Shown here piece by piece: positions 8,401 to 18,132 of a stretch of DNA of 64,000 bases. This DNA is from Mechercharimyces sp. CAU 1602. Lineage in GTDB: Bacteria > Bacillota > Bacilli > Thermoactinomycetales > JANTPT01. Location: assembly GCF_024753565.1 (NCBI RefSeq), contig NZ_JANTPT010000001.1:1321969-1385968 (forward strand). Direction: 5' to 3'. The number at the start of each line of letters is the position of its first letter. Positions within the stretch are counted from its first letter, which is position 1. Below the pieces are notes generated by a model. It was not told where the DNA came from. It did not search any database and worked only from the letters and a program-made list of their open reading frames with translations. The position numbers and the translations under genes were made by a program.

Positions 8401-10836
8401 CTAGCGAACAGGAGTCTTGGATTCAGATTTACTGCTACTTACCAATTGTTTGCTTGCATAGTATGCTACTTGATCAATATCATAGCCATATTTCGTAACA
8501 GAGGAATCTGTAACAAGATTAGCCGTGATCTTATCTGAGTCCACAATAGCCCAGAAGCCTTCTTTCTCTCCATCATGTGTCTCGATCACTTTACCTGAAC
8601 CATCCAAGATCTTCACCACATCATAACGAGCTTCAGTATCAAATTTGCTAAAATGTAAAGCTACTTTTTGTGCCCCTGCCTTACTGTAGCTCACCTTCGT
8701 GTTGCTGTTATTGGCGTATGGGTGAGGGCTGGAAAAACTTTTTTCTTCATAGTACCATTGCGCACTCTCTTCTGACGAAGACCCAGGGTAAGTCGCCCTC
8801 AATTCGTAAGACTGTGAAGACTTCGCGCCATTATACCCTACAACCAATACATAATACTTCCCTGCTGCTGCATTGCTGTACGAAATCGACTCCGCTGAAG
8901 TATTTCCGTTTTCAGATGACTTCAACTCCGTGCCAGATGCGTTGTATAGATATAAATCGTAGTCTGCTGGTAAATTGCCCAGGTCAATACTTATGGTTCC
9001 TTTCCCACCTGTGGTAAAGGAGAACCAATCTTGATCAGTACTGCTCCCGATCTGTGCCTTATACGTTTTCCCTGAAGTAATCGGACCATAAGCGGTCGCT
9101 AGCGTGTTATTCGCTTCATACGCATCGCCTTCGCTCTGATTATCATCTCCACCCGCAAACTGAGAGCCCAATCCTACAGCTGCCCAGGCATTGGTTAGTG
9201 CAATTGTTTCTTGTGCAGACGCACCGTACAGATCTGTCGATGCTTGAATGGTCGCATTGCGTGCGTCCATAAATTCAGAGCTGGAGGTAAGATATTGTGT
9301 TAAGGCACGATACCATACTTTCCCTGCTTCATCCCGTGTCACTCCAGAGGAGGTAACAAAATTGTAAAATGCTTTATTTGGAATGCTAGAGTTGATATGC
9401 ACCCCACCCCAATCGCCTGCTCTGGTATTAGGGAGATTCCGATAGTCATTCATATGTGACGGATAACCATTACTTTCCGGATTCGACATCGAGCGCAAAC
9501 CATCATTCGCAATGTTTGGTGTCCACACATCTTCACCAACTAACCACCGTTCGTCGCTCTTATTCTCAATCAAGTTCCCCAACACATCGGACCATGATTC
9601 ATTCAGCGCGCCGGATTGGTTTTGATAAATGAGCCCTGCCGTTCTCTCTGTCACTGCATGTGTAATCTCATGACCTACTACATCAAGTGCACCGGACAAA
9701 TCTTTTGACTGAGAGCCGTCCCCATCACAATAAGCCATTTGGGTTCCATCCCAAAACGCATTATTCGGACAAGCTTCCGAGCTGTAATAGTGAACGGTTG
9801 AAATCAGACTTCCACCATTACCGTCGAACGAGTTGCGTCCATGCTTTTGATAATAATAGTCGTATACCTTACCTGCATAGTTATGAGCATCTACCGCCGC
9901 TCCATCGGTCCAATAATTGTCACTGTCCGTAACATAGGAGCCAGGTAGATTAGAACCTTGATTAGCGGTATACGTCTTGATCACACCATTGTTGGAACTG
10001 TACATCGGTTTGGTCGTATCATAGAGATAATAAGTGCCGGAAGAACTATACGTATTTAGTGATTTGCGATCACCGTTAACACCTACGCCCGTACCTGTCT
10101 CAGCCGCGTGATTGCTTTTATTCACTTGATGAATCACATCGAGCGTACGTGCACTTACCACCACATCATAATACCCAGGGTTTTTTCCTTCTAACGTCGA
10201 TAAGGTTACGATGTAAGCAAGGTGATACTTACCCTTATCATCCTGATAAATCACCTTATCCGACTTTTCGATCGAAAACTTTGTCTTTTTCTCGAAGCCA
10301 ATCGTCTTTTTCGCTTTCGCTATTGCCTCTTTTGCAGAAAACTTCGCTTTTGTCTTCGGTTTTTTCTCTTTTACCTCGGGATCAAATTTACCAATAATGG
10401 AGGATGCTTTCCCCTCCTTGTCTGCGTGAATGATCAACTCTCGCCCGTAGACTGGCACTCCTTTATACTGCTGCTGGTACTTGTACTTTGAAAACCCGAG
10501 ATCATCTTTTGATTCTTCCAACAATTTAAGTTCAGAAGATGCTGAATCCATTAGATAGAGCTCTTTATTTTCTTCCATTACCTCAAGAGCATCTTCTTTA
10601 TTTTTAAGTTTTTCTGAGGAAATTTTACCTTTTACATAAGAAGGCACCTTTGTTTCTTCATCCCACGAAACTTTTTCTTTTCCTTTAGAATTTACTGATA
10701 TTTTGGATAGTTTTTCAAGTTGTTTCCCCTGCTTCGCCTTTTCTCCCTCTTGCGCCAACGCAGCCGGAGAGAGTGATGTCAGGATCACACTAGTGGCCAC
10801 CACAGAATAGGCGATCTTTTTCCACTGGATATTCAT
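8401..10836 (-). CDS. Neutral protease, thermolysin-like M4 metallopeptidase with PPC domain
   Basis: 811 residues, a secreted zinc protease made as a preproenzyme. Signal peptide (about 1-28, ending AALAQ), FTP/PepSY propeptide (about 30-245), then the M4 catalytic domain. The zinc site is GHEITHAV (HExxH, about 388) with the third ligand in ALNESWSDVLGN, and NEAFWDGTQM-type substrate loops (NNAFWDGTQMAYCDGDG). After the M4 C-terminal helical domain come a pre-peptidase C-terminal (PPC) domain (about 580-680, DQDWFSFTT and YYVLVVGY) and a final beta domain. It is longer than classical Npr (about 520-550) because of these extra domains. It has its own promoter and terminator. Confidence 0.93.
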   Translation of the reverse strand: MNIQWKKIAYSVVATSVILTSLSPAALAQEGEKAKQGKQLEKLSKISVNSKGKEKVSWDEETKVPSYVKGKISSEKLKNKEDALEVMEENKELYLMDSASSELKLLEESKDDLGFSKYKYQQQYKGVPVYGRELIIHADKEGKASSIIGKFDPEVKEKKPKTKAKFSAKEAIAKAKKTIGFEKKTKFSIEKSDKVIYQDDKGKYHLAYIVTLSTLEGKNPGYYDVVVSARTLDVIHQVNKSNHAAETGTGVGVNGDRKSLNTYSSSGTYYLYDTTKPMYSSNNGVIKTYTANQGSNLPGSYVTDSDNYWTDGAAVDAHNYAGKVYDYYYQKHGRNSFDGNGGSLISTVHYYSSEACPNNAFWDGTQMAYCDGDGSQSKDLSGALDVVGHEITHAVTERTAGLIYQNQSGALNESWSDVLGNLIENKSDERWLVGEDVWTPNIANDGLRSMSNPESNGYPSHMNDYRNLPNTRAGDWGGVHINSSIPNKAFYNFVTSSGVTRDEAGKVWYRALTQYLTSSSEFMDARNATIQASTDLYGASAQETIALTNAWAAVGLGSQFAGGDDNQSEGDAYEANNTLATAYGPITSGKTYKAQIGSSTDQDWFSFTTGGKGTISIDLGNLPADYDLYLYNASGTELKSSENGNTSAESISYSNAAAGKYYVLVVGYNGAKSSQSYELRATYPGSSSEESAQWYYEEKSFSSPHPYANNSNTKVSYSKAGAQKVALHFSKFDTEARYDVVKILDGSGKVIETHDGEKEGFWAIVDSDKITANLVTDSSVTKYGYDIDQVAYYASKQLVSSSKSESKTPVR

Positions 10837-10885
10837 TCATCTATCACTACCTTTCTCTTCTTTCGAAAATAGATCAAAAACGAAG

Positions 10886-10919
10886 GGAACACACTAAAAA
10901 TATTAATCCCCAGTGTTCC
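10886..10919 (-). promoter_or_regulatory. Inverted repeat in the protease 5' leader
   Basis: GGAACAC and GTGTTCC form a perfect 7-bp repeat separated by 20 bases, between the predicted promoter and the protease start. It could be an mRNA-stabilising 5' stem or an operator; the sequence does not decide. Confidence 0.35.
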
Positions 10920-10951
10920 TATGTAAATACTTCGTTTCTGTCTGTTAATTT

Positions 10952-10980
10952 ATATTAATCTTTAAATATGAGATTGTCAA
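10952..10980 (-). promoter_or_regulatory. Sigma-A promoter of the neutral protease gene
   Basis: On the minus strand a perfect TTGACA (10975-10980) is followed by 17 bases and TAATAT (10952-10957). This lies about 115 bases upstream of the protease ATG in an AT-rich intergenic stretch. I see no gene in the rest of this 355-base gap apart from the dynA terminator at its other end. Confidence 0.8.
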
Positions 10981-11139
10981 TAAAAAATATAAATTTTATT
11001 GATTATTTTTTCGTTTTTTAATCTATATTTTTGAAGAAAGCGCATACACTCCTCAGTCATCTAAAATTTATCCCTTACTATTTTTCATAACTTGTTATAA
11101 ATCTCCACTGTTATCTAAATCTGAATTTTTAGTTGATAG

Positions 11140-11176
11140 AAAAAGCCCCCCAACAATTCTACTTATGCTGGGGGGC
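11140..11176 (-). terminator. Terminator of dynA
   Basis: An 8-bp GC-rich stem (TGGGGGGC with GCCCCCCA) with a 16-base loop, followed on the minus strand by TTTTT. It lies 15 bases after the dynA stop. Confidence 0.85.
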
Positions 11177-11190
11177 AAATCGATAATCCT

Positions 11191-14100
11191 TTATGACATG
11201 CTAGAAAGCAATGAAGCGATCTCATCTGCACATTCTTCATACTGATGTGCATCAATATACCCAGACAAACTCTCCTCCACACTTGCATAAAAGTGATCCG
11301 TGTTTTCCCATTGCTCTTCTTTCATCACTTGAACGGCCTGCCTCCACTGTTGCTCATAATGGCTGTAACAACGGCTTTGTTCTTCTCTAATCACTGTGGC
11401 AAGAACTAACTTCCACTGAACCGCCATCTGTTCCATCATCACCATCTTCCCACCCTGTTCAAAAAAGTGCTTACTATTTTTAAATAAACCTAATGCTTTT
11501 TTAAACGATGTCGGTGTGAGATTCATAAGGGGAGATGCGATCTCCCACTCTGCAAAAGTCCATTCTGTTCGTATCTGTTGCGGTGGACGCCATTCTTTTG
11601 TCAGCGCTACACTTCCCAACATCATTCGTTCACCGTGGATCACACATTGCTCCCGCAACCATTTCTCTAAACGAAGGCTAGTTGCTTGCAACTCCTGCAC
11701 AACATCACGACGGATAAAATCAATCAAGTCCATCGTACAGCGATAGAGTACCTTTTTACTGTTGCTTTCACCCTTGCGTAAAGTCGAAGGGTGGAAAATC
11801 TCTGTAAACGCGTCGCGGTAGCGCAACATCACTCGTTGTTCTACGTAGTAAAACAACTCCTCTATCTCTTGTTTTAGTGCATGCTCTTCTGCCTCTGCAC
11901 GGTAATTGTTCAAGTATGCCTCTATCTTAGCTCGTTCGCTTACAAGCTGCTCCATCTTTTCGTCTCGTTCTTCCGTCAGACTGTGCGCAGTTGCCGCCTG
12001 TTGTCGAACGATTTGCTCGGCCCGACGCGCCTCTTCTTTCATACTGGTAATCGCCACCTGCATCAAATCATCGCGGAAAAAGGAACGAAACGCACGTACA
12101 AAAGCTTCCATTCCTGAAGCAGCACGCTCCTTCTCCAGGTGACTGCGAGCATACAAGCTTGAAATCGGAAAAAGTCGAGGAAAGCGAATCCCGTACTCTT
12201 GAAGTTGTTCTTGTAAATACATCAGTACAGCGTCCTGTTCTTCTGTCGATGTAGCTAAATCTGCTGCATTCATCAGGAAAAACATCTTATCCATGGCAAA
12301 AGTATCTTTTACTCTCCCTAACTGCAAGAGAAATTCCCGATCTGCACGAGAGAAAGCGTGATTGTAATACATTACAAAGAGCAACGCATCTGCCTCTTTC
12401 AAATAACGAAACGCTACGTCTGTATGACGGGCATGCACAGAATCTGCCCCAGGTGTATCGACCAACATAATCCCCTGTCGCGTTAATTCACAATCAAAAT
12501 AGACCTCTACCTCTTGTACGAAACATGCTGTCTCTTCCTCGGCAACATAGGGTGAAAACGTACGAACATGAGCGCTTTCCCAATCGCCCAATCTAGCTTT
12601 CATCGTGGGATAACCGCGATAAAGTGCTTGTAAAAAGGGGAGAAGGAGCTTTTCGTTACTGCTCTTTCCTTCCCGCTCTGCCGTCAACACCCTTAGCATA
12701 TCTACTAGTTCCCCTTGTGGCTGGCTGTCCGGGAAGATTAAATGCCAAATTCGTTCTATTTCCGCTTGTAGTTGTTCTTCTGACTTAAGGCGAATACGCA
12801 CATGTTGATGTGGAAATTCCGCTGTAGGTGCCACAATACGATTAATCGTTGCCGTCGTCGGATGAGGCGAAACGGGTAACACATCTTCCCCAATCAATGC
12901 GTTAGCAAATGATGATTTGCCTGCACTAAACGCTCCAAACAACGCCACTGTCCACTGTTGATTTTCCGCGCGAGCCCGCATCTGAGAAAGAGATGACCGA
13001 ATTCGCTCCACACTGGAAATCCCGGTCATCACCTTCTCAATCTGCTTTATTCGACGTAATCGATGAGATAGACGATCTTCATCCGACTGATCTACTCCTT
13101 GTCTACCTTCCACTAACTGTGGAATCTCCTTCTTTACTTGGGTAGGCATAAACTCCTCAGACAAAATCGAAGAAAGAACTACCTCTCCTTCCTCTTTTGT
13201 TACATAGTGATCGATGTCCGGCATATACCCTACTTCTTTCGTTCCTTTAAAAATAGCTTCTAACTGAGAGCGGTACGCTTCTTCTTCCTCTGCTCGATTC
13301 ACCCATTTTTGTCGCAAAATCAGATCTTCTTCCAGCTTCTTTAATTTTGTCTTCATTTCTGCTATCTGCGAATCCAACCTTTGCATCAATTCAGTCTGAA
13401 ATTGGTTAAACCACTGTCCCGCCTGCTGGCGATACAGACGTTTTACCATGTTTACCAGATCATCGGTATACTTTAATAGGTACGATCCCGAAAGCGACGC
13501 TCCTTCTTTCACGCGCTCACCAACATCACTAGCTGAAAGGGTATGCTCCCACTGCAAAATCACTTCACGGTCGGCCTCTCTATAAATACCATTCTCTTCA
13601 AAGAACTGCAAAACATAACGTTTTACATGGAAATCTACTTGCGTCTCCACCGTTTGCATCCACTTCTCATAAAAAGTGAACAACCGCTTTTGTCGCTCGG
13701 CTTCCGTTTTACTTCGGCGTCGAATAAAGCCAACCTTAAAATCCGTCAGCATTGTTTCTAAATACTGATGAGCCAGCTCACGAACGTCATATGGCATAAG
13801 GTACGTATTTTGCAACAAATCATCGAGCCCTTGATTAAAGCGAACCTCGATATTGGCACGTTCCGCAATATGTTCTGCCAGGCTCTCCCGTAACTCTTGC
13901 ACGTTCTCATTCAAGGGGGCCAACTCCAAAAGGGGGCGCGTACGCTTAGCCAATTCCTGCCTTTGTTCCTCACGCTCATGCTTGCGCCGCCCTTCTACAT
14001 GTTGCTCCAACAAATATGCCACTTCTCGCTTAGCCTGCTGGGTCAACATCATGAGGCGTTCCTCCATGCACTGATCCAACAAAACTAATAACTGATCCCA

Positions 14101-14838
14101 TTCATTGTGTATATGATCTGGGTTACGTAATGAAGTATATAAAATCCCTTTCAAATTTAATTCCCATCTCGTCAATGATTGTGTCAAGCCCTCTTGAAAG
14201 CGCACAAAGGAAAGTTCACTTTCCTGATGCTTATCTATTTGATTTACCACTAAATAAACATGCTTTCCTCTTTGGGTTACATTTTTTAAAAATTGCAGGT
14301 TGGTTTCCGACTGCACATGATTGTAATCCACAACATAAAACACAATATCGGCCAAGTGAAGAGCTGCTTCTGTTGCCGATTGATGACGATCATCAGTTGA
14401 ATCAATCCCTGGTGTATCTAAAAGAACTACCCCTTCAGGTAACCTGTTTGCTTCTTGCATCACATCAATGGCAATCACTTCATCGCCGTTTTTACACAAC
14501 TGCTTCAACTGTTTATCTGTATAGGTTCCCCGGTACACTTGTTTCTCGCCTTGGCGTGTATGAAGAATGACTTGGGCAGGTCCTTTTTGTATCCGCACCA
14601 CATTGGCACTAGTAGGAATAGGACTAGTAGGAAGAAGTTCTTCGCCCAGCACATGATTTAGCAACGTCGATTTTCCTGCTGAGAAATGTCCGCAAAATCC
14701 GATCATCAATTCTTGACGATGCACTTTACGCAATAGATCTAACATCTTGTGTGCGTATTCGTGATCTCCTCGTGCTTTCATCTGTTCATAAAAATAGGAA
14801 ATCCGCTCCAATAATGCTTCCTGCTCTATTTCAATCAT
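11191..14838 (-). CDS. dynA: Dynamin-family GTPase with two GTPase modules (DynA/YpbR-like)
   Basis: 1215 residues, close to Bacillus DynA. It contains two dynamin-like GTPase modules in tandem. Module 1 has GHFSAGKSTLLN (G1, about 49), LLDTPGIDS (G3, about 138) and NQIDKH (G4). Module 2 has GAFSAGKSSFAN (about 637), LVDTPGADS (about 807) and a NAAD G4-like site. Long helical stretches between and after them form the stalks. The protein works at the cytoplasmic membrane, where DynA tethers and fuses bilayers and helps repair membranes under antibiotic or phage stress. Only 41 bases separate it from the upstream dNTPase gene, so both probably share a transcript. Confidence 0.92.
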   Translation of the reverse strand: MIEIEQEALLERISYFYEQMKARGDHEYAHKMLDLLRKVHRQELMIGFCGHFSAGKSTLLNHVLGEELLPTSPIPTSANVVRIQKGPAQVILHTRQGEKQVYRGTYTDKQLKQLCKNGDEVIAIDVMQEANRLPEGVVLLDTPGIDSTDDRHQSATEAALHLADIVFYVVDYNHVQSETNLQFLKNVTQRGKHVYLVVNQIDKHQESELSFVRFQEGLTQSLTRWELNLKGILYTSLRNPDHIHNEWDQLLVLLDQCMEERLMMLTQQAKREVAYLLEQHVEGRRKHEREEQRQELAKRTRPLLELAPLNENVQELRESLAEHIAERANIEVRFNQGLDDLLQNTYLMPYDVRELAHQYLETMLTDFKVGFIRRRSKTEAERQKRLFTFYEKWMQTVETQVDFHVKRYVLQFFEENGIYREADREVILQWEHTLSASDVGERVKEGASLSGSYLLKYTDDLVNMVKRLYRQQAGQWFNQFQTELMQRLDSQIAEMKTKLKKLEEDLILRQKWVNRAEEEEAYRSQLEAIFKGTKEVGYMPDIDHYVTKEEGEVVLSSILSEEFMPTQVKKEIPQLVEGRQGVDQSDEDRLSHRLRRIKQIEKVMTGISSVERIRSSLSQMRARAENQQWTVALFGAFSAGKSSFANALIGEDVLPVSPHPTTATINRIVAPTAEFPHQHVRIRLKSEEQLQAEIERIWHLIFPDSQPQGELVDMLRVLTAEREGKSSNEKLLLPFLQALYRGYPTMKARLGDWESAHVRTFSPYVAEEETACFVQEVEVYFDCELTRQGIMLVDTPGADSVHARHTDVAFRYLKEADALLFVMYYNHAFSRADREFLLQLGRVKDTFAMDKMFFLMNAADLATSTEEQDAVLMYLQEQLQEYGIRFPRLFPISSLYARSHLEKERAASGMEAFVRAFRSFFRDDLMQVAITSMKEEARRAEQIVRQQAATAHSLTEERDEKMEQLVSERAKIEAYLNNYRAEAEEHALKQEIEELFYYVEQRVMLRYRDAFTEIFHPSTLRKGESNSKKVLYRCTMDLIDFIRRDVVQELQATSLRLEKWLREQCVIHGERMMLGSVALTKEWRPPQQIRTEWTFAEWEIASPLMNLTPTSFKKALGLFKNSKHFFEQGGKMVMMEQMAVQWKLVLATVIREEQSRCYSHYEQQWRQAVQVMKEEQWENTDHFYASVEESLSGYIDAHQYEECADEIASLLSSMS

Positions 14839-14879
14839 GAATCGTGTTCTCCTTCTCTTCTTCAGTTGCCTCAGTAAAC

Positions 14880-16196
14880 CTAATATGACACCTTCCCTGT
14901 TCCATACAAACTATCGTACACCTTGAGAGCATAGGGATCCGTCATCCCTGCAATATAGTCACACACTACACGTGCATGAAAAGCTTCATCCTCGTTATGC
15001 TCTGTAATCCGTCGCCGATCAGGTACAGGTAATAAGCGTTTATCGTTCATCATCGCTTCAAAAATTAGACGTACCACTCGGTCCGCTTTCCATGCTAATA
15101 CACGTACCGGTGTAGACTGAATGACACGCTCGTGCACAATCTGCTTTAAATGTTGATTCAACTTTTTTAATTCAGGAGGGAGTACAGCCTGAAAGCGTAG
15201 GCGCTTTGAAAAGATCTCCTCTCCCATTTTTTCAACGGTAATATGATTAACAAATACAGAGATCAGCAAAGCAAACACCTGCTTTAATTGGTGAAGAAAT
15301 GAATCTTGTCCGTATTTTAGTTGTTGAGCCAATCGCAAAGCATCTTTAATCTCAGCATAAGAATGAGCCCACGGCTCTTGTGACAAGATCTCACATAGTT
15401 CATGTAAATCAACCAGCTTAAGGTTAACAGCATCTTCTAAGTCATGGGTAGAATATGCAATATCATCTGCAAGCTCAATAATGGAACACTCAAATGGTTT
15501 CCGCACTGTACGCCGATACCCATCTTCCCAAGACATGGTCTCCATCAAGAAGCGCTTCTCCTGTTTTGTGAAGGGAGAAAGTGCCCAACTATAAGCTTCG
15601 TGATCATTACCATAAGCACTTGTCTTCGGAGGATGGCTCGCCTGAGAGTTAATTTTTTTCCCCCTTGCCTCTTCGTACAAGATTGGATATTTCATAACAG
15701 CAAGTAATAATCCCCTCGTCAAGTTAAGCCCCTCACCTTTTTTCCCTTCAAGGCGAGTGAGAATACGAAACGTTTGTGCATTCCCTTCAAATCCACCGTA
15801 ATGTGCCATCGCACGGTTAAGAGATTGCTCCCCCTCATGCCCGAATGGGGGATGACCAAGATCATGTGCCAGTCCGGCCGCCTCCACCAAGGATATATCG
15901 ATTTTCTCTCCCTCAGGCAACTCCGTTGCCGTTCGATTTAGAAAGAGTGCAATTCCACGTGCAATCTGCGCCACTTCCATCGAATGAGTAAGACGGGTAC
16001 GGTGCAAATCACCTGCATCAGTCCCAATAACTTGTTTTTTTGCTTGCAATCGACGAAAAGCGAAGCTATGAATAATGCGGCCATAATCACGCTCAAAAGC
16101 ATCCCGCACTTCCAAAGGGGAGCGCGTCCCCTCTTCATATCGTCTATGACGATCTTCATTCCGATAAAACGGATTTCGTTCATCCTTTAATAACAA
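14880..16196 (-). CDS. HD-domain dGTPase-like triphosphohydrolase (YwfO-like)
   Basis: 438 residues, a cytosolic HD-superfamily enzyme related to dGTP triphosphohydrolases. The N-terminus KDERNPFYRNEDRHRRYE is typical, as are THSMEVAQIARGIA (about 70), the metal motif GLAHDLGHPPFGHEGE (about 108) and ELADDIAYSTHDLEDA (about 240). B. subtilis YwfO has the same length. It should split dNTPs to nucleoside and triphosphate; nucleotide preference cannot be read here. Start is TTG, chosen because AAGGAGGG stands 7 bases upstream. It lies directly before dynA. Confidence 0.9.
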   Translation of the reverse strand: MLLKDERNPFYRNEDRHRRYEEGTRSPLEVRDAFERDYGRIIHSFAFRRLQAKKQVIGTDAGDLHRTRLTHSMEVAQIARGIALFLNRTATELPEGEKIDISLVEAAGLAHDLGHPPFGHEGEQSLNRAMAHYGGFEGNAQTFRILTRLEGKKGEGLNLTRGLLLAVMKYPILYEEARGKKINSQASHPPKTSAYGNDHEAYSWALSPFTKQEKRFLMETMSWEDGYRRTVRKPFECSIIELADDIAYSTHDLEDAVNLKLVDLHELCEILSQEPWAHSYAEIKDALRLAQQLKYGQDSFLHQLKQVFALLISVFVNHITVEKMGEEIFSKRLRFQAVLPPELKKLNQHLKQIVHERVIQSTPVRVLAWKADRVVRLIFEAMMNDKRLLPVPDRRRITEHNEDEAFHARVVCDYIAGMTDPYALKVYDSLYGTGKVSY

Positions 16197-16295
16197 TTGA
16201 TTCCCTCCTTACTCATTGCACTCGTCATGATTTCTCCTTATTTGATCATATCTTACCTCAATATAGCATGACAACTAACCGCCCTAATTGAAATA

Positions 16296-16327
16296 ACAAA
16301 AAAGGAGACCAGCATATGGTCTCCTTT
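16296..16327 (-). terminator. Terminator of the hemolysin III-family gene
   Basis: AAAGGAGACC and GGTCTCCTTT form a 10-bp stem with a 7-base loop, followed by TTTGTT on the minus strand, 6 bases past the stop codon. Confidence 0.85.
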
Positions 16328-16332
16328 CCCCT

Positions 16333-16986
16333 CTATAATCCAAGTGGCAAAATATAGCCTACCATCATAGCAAAATGAAAGCCCGTACCCGCCATAATAA
16401 ATAGGTGGAAGATCTCATGAAAACCGAAGCGGTTTGGAAAAAAATCGAGCCACTTCGTTGCATAGATAATGGCTCCTACCGTATAAGCAACGCCGCCTGC
16501 AAACATGAGTATAATCGCTCCCATAGGCAAGGAATGAATCAATTGTACAAAAGGAACAACGGCAATCCAGCCAAGAGTCAAATAGAAAGCCGTCGTAATA
16601 TAACGCGGTGCGTGTACAAACCAGATTTTCAAGATCATCCCTACCACAGCCAATACCCATACTGCTGTCAGCATCGTCCATCTCCAACCACCCTCTAATC
16701 CGTGGTAAAAGACCGGGGTGTAGGAACCTGCGATAAGAAGGTAGATCGCAATGTGATCTAGCTTGCGCAAAAACTTCTCTTTTTCTGGAGTTGTCCGCAC
16801 CCAATGATATAAGGAGCTTGCTCCATACAGTAAGATAATGCTAACACCATAGATTGTCATCGTAATCAGGGTGGATACATTTTCTCTACTCAGGAGAATG
16901 AGGAACACTAAGCCCACAATTCCCGCCAGAAAAGTGATGAAATGGGTTAATGTGTTTACAGGCTCTTTCATTCGTAAAAATTTCAT
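16333..16986 (-). CDS. Hemolysin III / PAQR family seven-helix membrane protein
   Basis: 217 residues, nearly all membrane helices (about seven). PAQR signatures are present: SSLYHW after helix 2 (about 57), LDHIAIYLLIAGSYTP (about 75) and FGFHEIFHLFIMAG near the C-terminus (about 189), whose His residues with the Ser/His/Asp of the earlier motifs form the zinc site. B. subtilis relatives are YplQ-type proteins. Bacterial members have been tied to membrane lipid homeostasis; hemolysis is an old label. It is 98 bases downstream of degV on the same strand. Confidence 0.9.
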   Translation of the reverse strand: MKFLRMKEPVNTLTHFITFLAGIVGLVFLILLSRENVSTLITMTIYGVSIILLYGASSLYHWVRTTPEKEKFLRKLDHIAIYLLIAGSYTPVFYHGLEGGWRWTMLTAVWVLAVVGMILKIWFVHAPRYITTAFYLTLGWIAVVPFVQLIHSLPMGAIILMFAGGVAYTVGAIIYATKWLDFFPNRFGFHEIFHLFIMAGTGFHFAMMVGYILPLGL

Positions 16987-17084
16987 CTTTTCAGCCTCAC
17001 TTCTATCTTCTTTGCTCTATCATATCACAATTCACACCGTCACTTCCTCACTCGCCTAAACAAAGAATCTCTCTATATCATTTC

Positions 17085-17930
17085 CTACTCTATTCTCCAA
17101 ACCAACACCATACTCCCTTTACCACCATGGACTCCAATCGTGCTACTTAACGGGCCAACCAGCACATCAACGTCTCTGTATGCTTTTTTGATGCGCTCTT
17201 TTAACGCTTCCGCTTCTTCTATAACATCCGCATGTAAGATTTGGATGCTCTGTATAACATGAATCTTACTTGCCTCCTCCAACTGCGTTAATATCGCAGC
17301 AAGCGCTCTTCTTTTGGTGCGAAACTTGCCGAAGATATGGACTGCTCCTTCTTTGATCTGCAGGATGGGATGAATTTGCAAAAGCGTTCCCACTAAACGT
17401 TGAATTCCATTGATCCTCCCGCCCTTGTATAATTGCTGTAAATCCCCTACAAGAATATAGTTACTCACTTTTTTATGCTCTGTCCGCAATATTTTTGCGA
17501 TCTGGGCCTGTTCTAACCCCTCCTCTGCCAACATCATTCCTTTCATTATCATGTGCGCCATCGGATAAGATAACAAGCGTGAATCGACTACTTCCACCGG
17601 AAAATCGACCATCGACGCGGCGATACCACTTGTGGAACAAGTTCCACTAAGGTCACTGGACAGATGAACAGCGATCGCCCCATCATACTCCTTTTTCAAC
17701 TCTTCATATACATTCATAAACGTTGCCAACGGGGGCTGTGACGTCGTCGGACACTTTTCTGATTTATCTATTTTATCGTATAATTCAGATGGAGTAAGAT
17801 CAATACCATCCTTATATATCTGCCCATGAAAAATAATTGACAATGGCACCACATATACATCTGCGTGCGTTTGTAACGAGTTTGGAAGATAAATCGAGCT
17901 ATCCGTCACCCATGCAATCTTTTTTTTCAT
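17085..17930 (-). CDS. DegV family fatty-acid-binding protein (FakB-like)
   Basis: 281 residues with the DegV fold: VTDSSIYLP at 8-16, PLSIIFHGQIYKDGIDLT (about 28-45), the lipid head-group motif CPTTSQPP (about 56) and SSDLSGTCSTSGIAA (about 91). DegV/FakB proteins hold a fatty acid for phosphorylation by the FakA kinase, feeding phospholipid synthesis. No fakA is seen here. It is transcribed divergently from the DUF1295 gene, and a CarH/LitR-like operator repeat overlaps the -35 of its likely promoter. Confidence 0.9.
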   Translation of the reverse strand: MKKKIAWVTDSSIYLPNSLQTHADVYVVPLSIIFHGQIYKDGIDLTPSELYDKIDKSEKCPTTSQPPLATFMNVYEELKKEYDGAIAVHLSSDLSGTCSTSGIAASMVDFPVEVVDSRLLSYPMAHMIMKGMMLAEEGLEQAQIAKILRTEHKKVSNYILVGDLQQLYKGGRINGIQRLVGTLLQIHPILQIKEGAVHIFGKFRTKRRALAAILTQLEEASKIHVIQSIQILHADVIEEAEALKERIKKAYRDVDVLVGPLSSTIGVHGGKGSMVLVWRIE

Positions 17931-17999
17931 TTCAACTTCTCTCCCTCTAGGAACGCTTCTTCTCTCATGGCAATGATCATGTGTCTCTGCTCTTTTTTC

Positions 18000-18071
18000 A
18001 CTGTATCACTTAATACAAAATTGTACAATATATAAAAATTAGTTGTACAAAACATGTGCAAATAGTATACT
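18000..18071. promoter_or_regulatory. Divergent promoters with TTGTACA operator repeats (CarH/LitR-like)
   Basis: Plus strand: TTGTAC (18043-18048), 17 bases, TATACT (18066-18071), leading to the DUF1295 gene. Minus strand: TTGTAC (18023-18028), 17 bases, TACAGT (18000-18005), leading to degV. Both -35 boxes lie in palindromic TTGTACAA sites exactly 22 bases (two 11-bp steps) apart, and a weaker copy (ATGTGCA, 18054-18060) continues the 11-bp phase. CarH-type regulators bind 11-bp direct repeats that cover the -35. The same core precedes the B12-binding MerR gene nearby, which makes it the likely binder. Confidence 0.7.
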
Positions 18072-18132
18072 AAATACGATCCTATACTCTTTAGTCAACG
18101 TAAGGCTCATACATCTAAAGGAGTGAATAACC

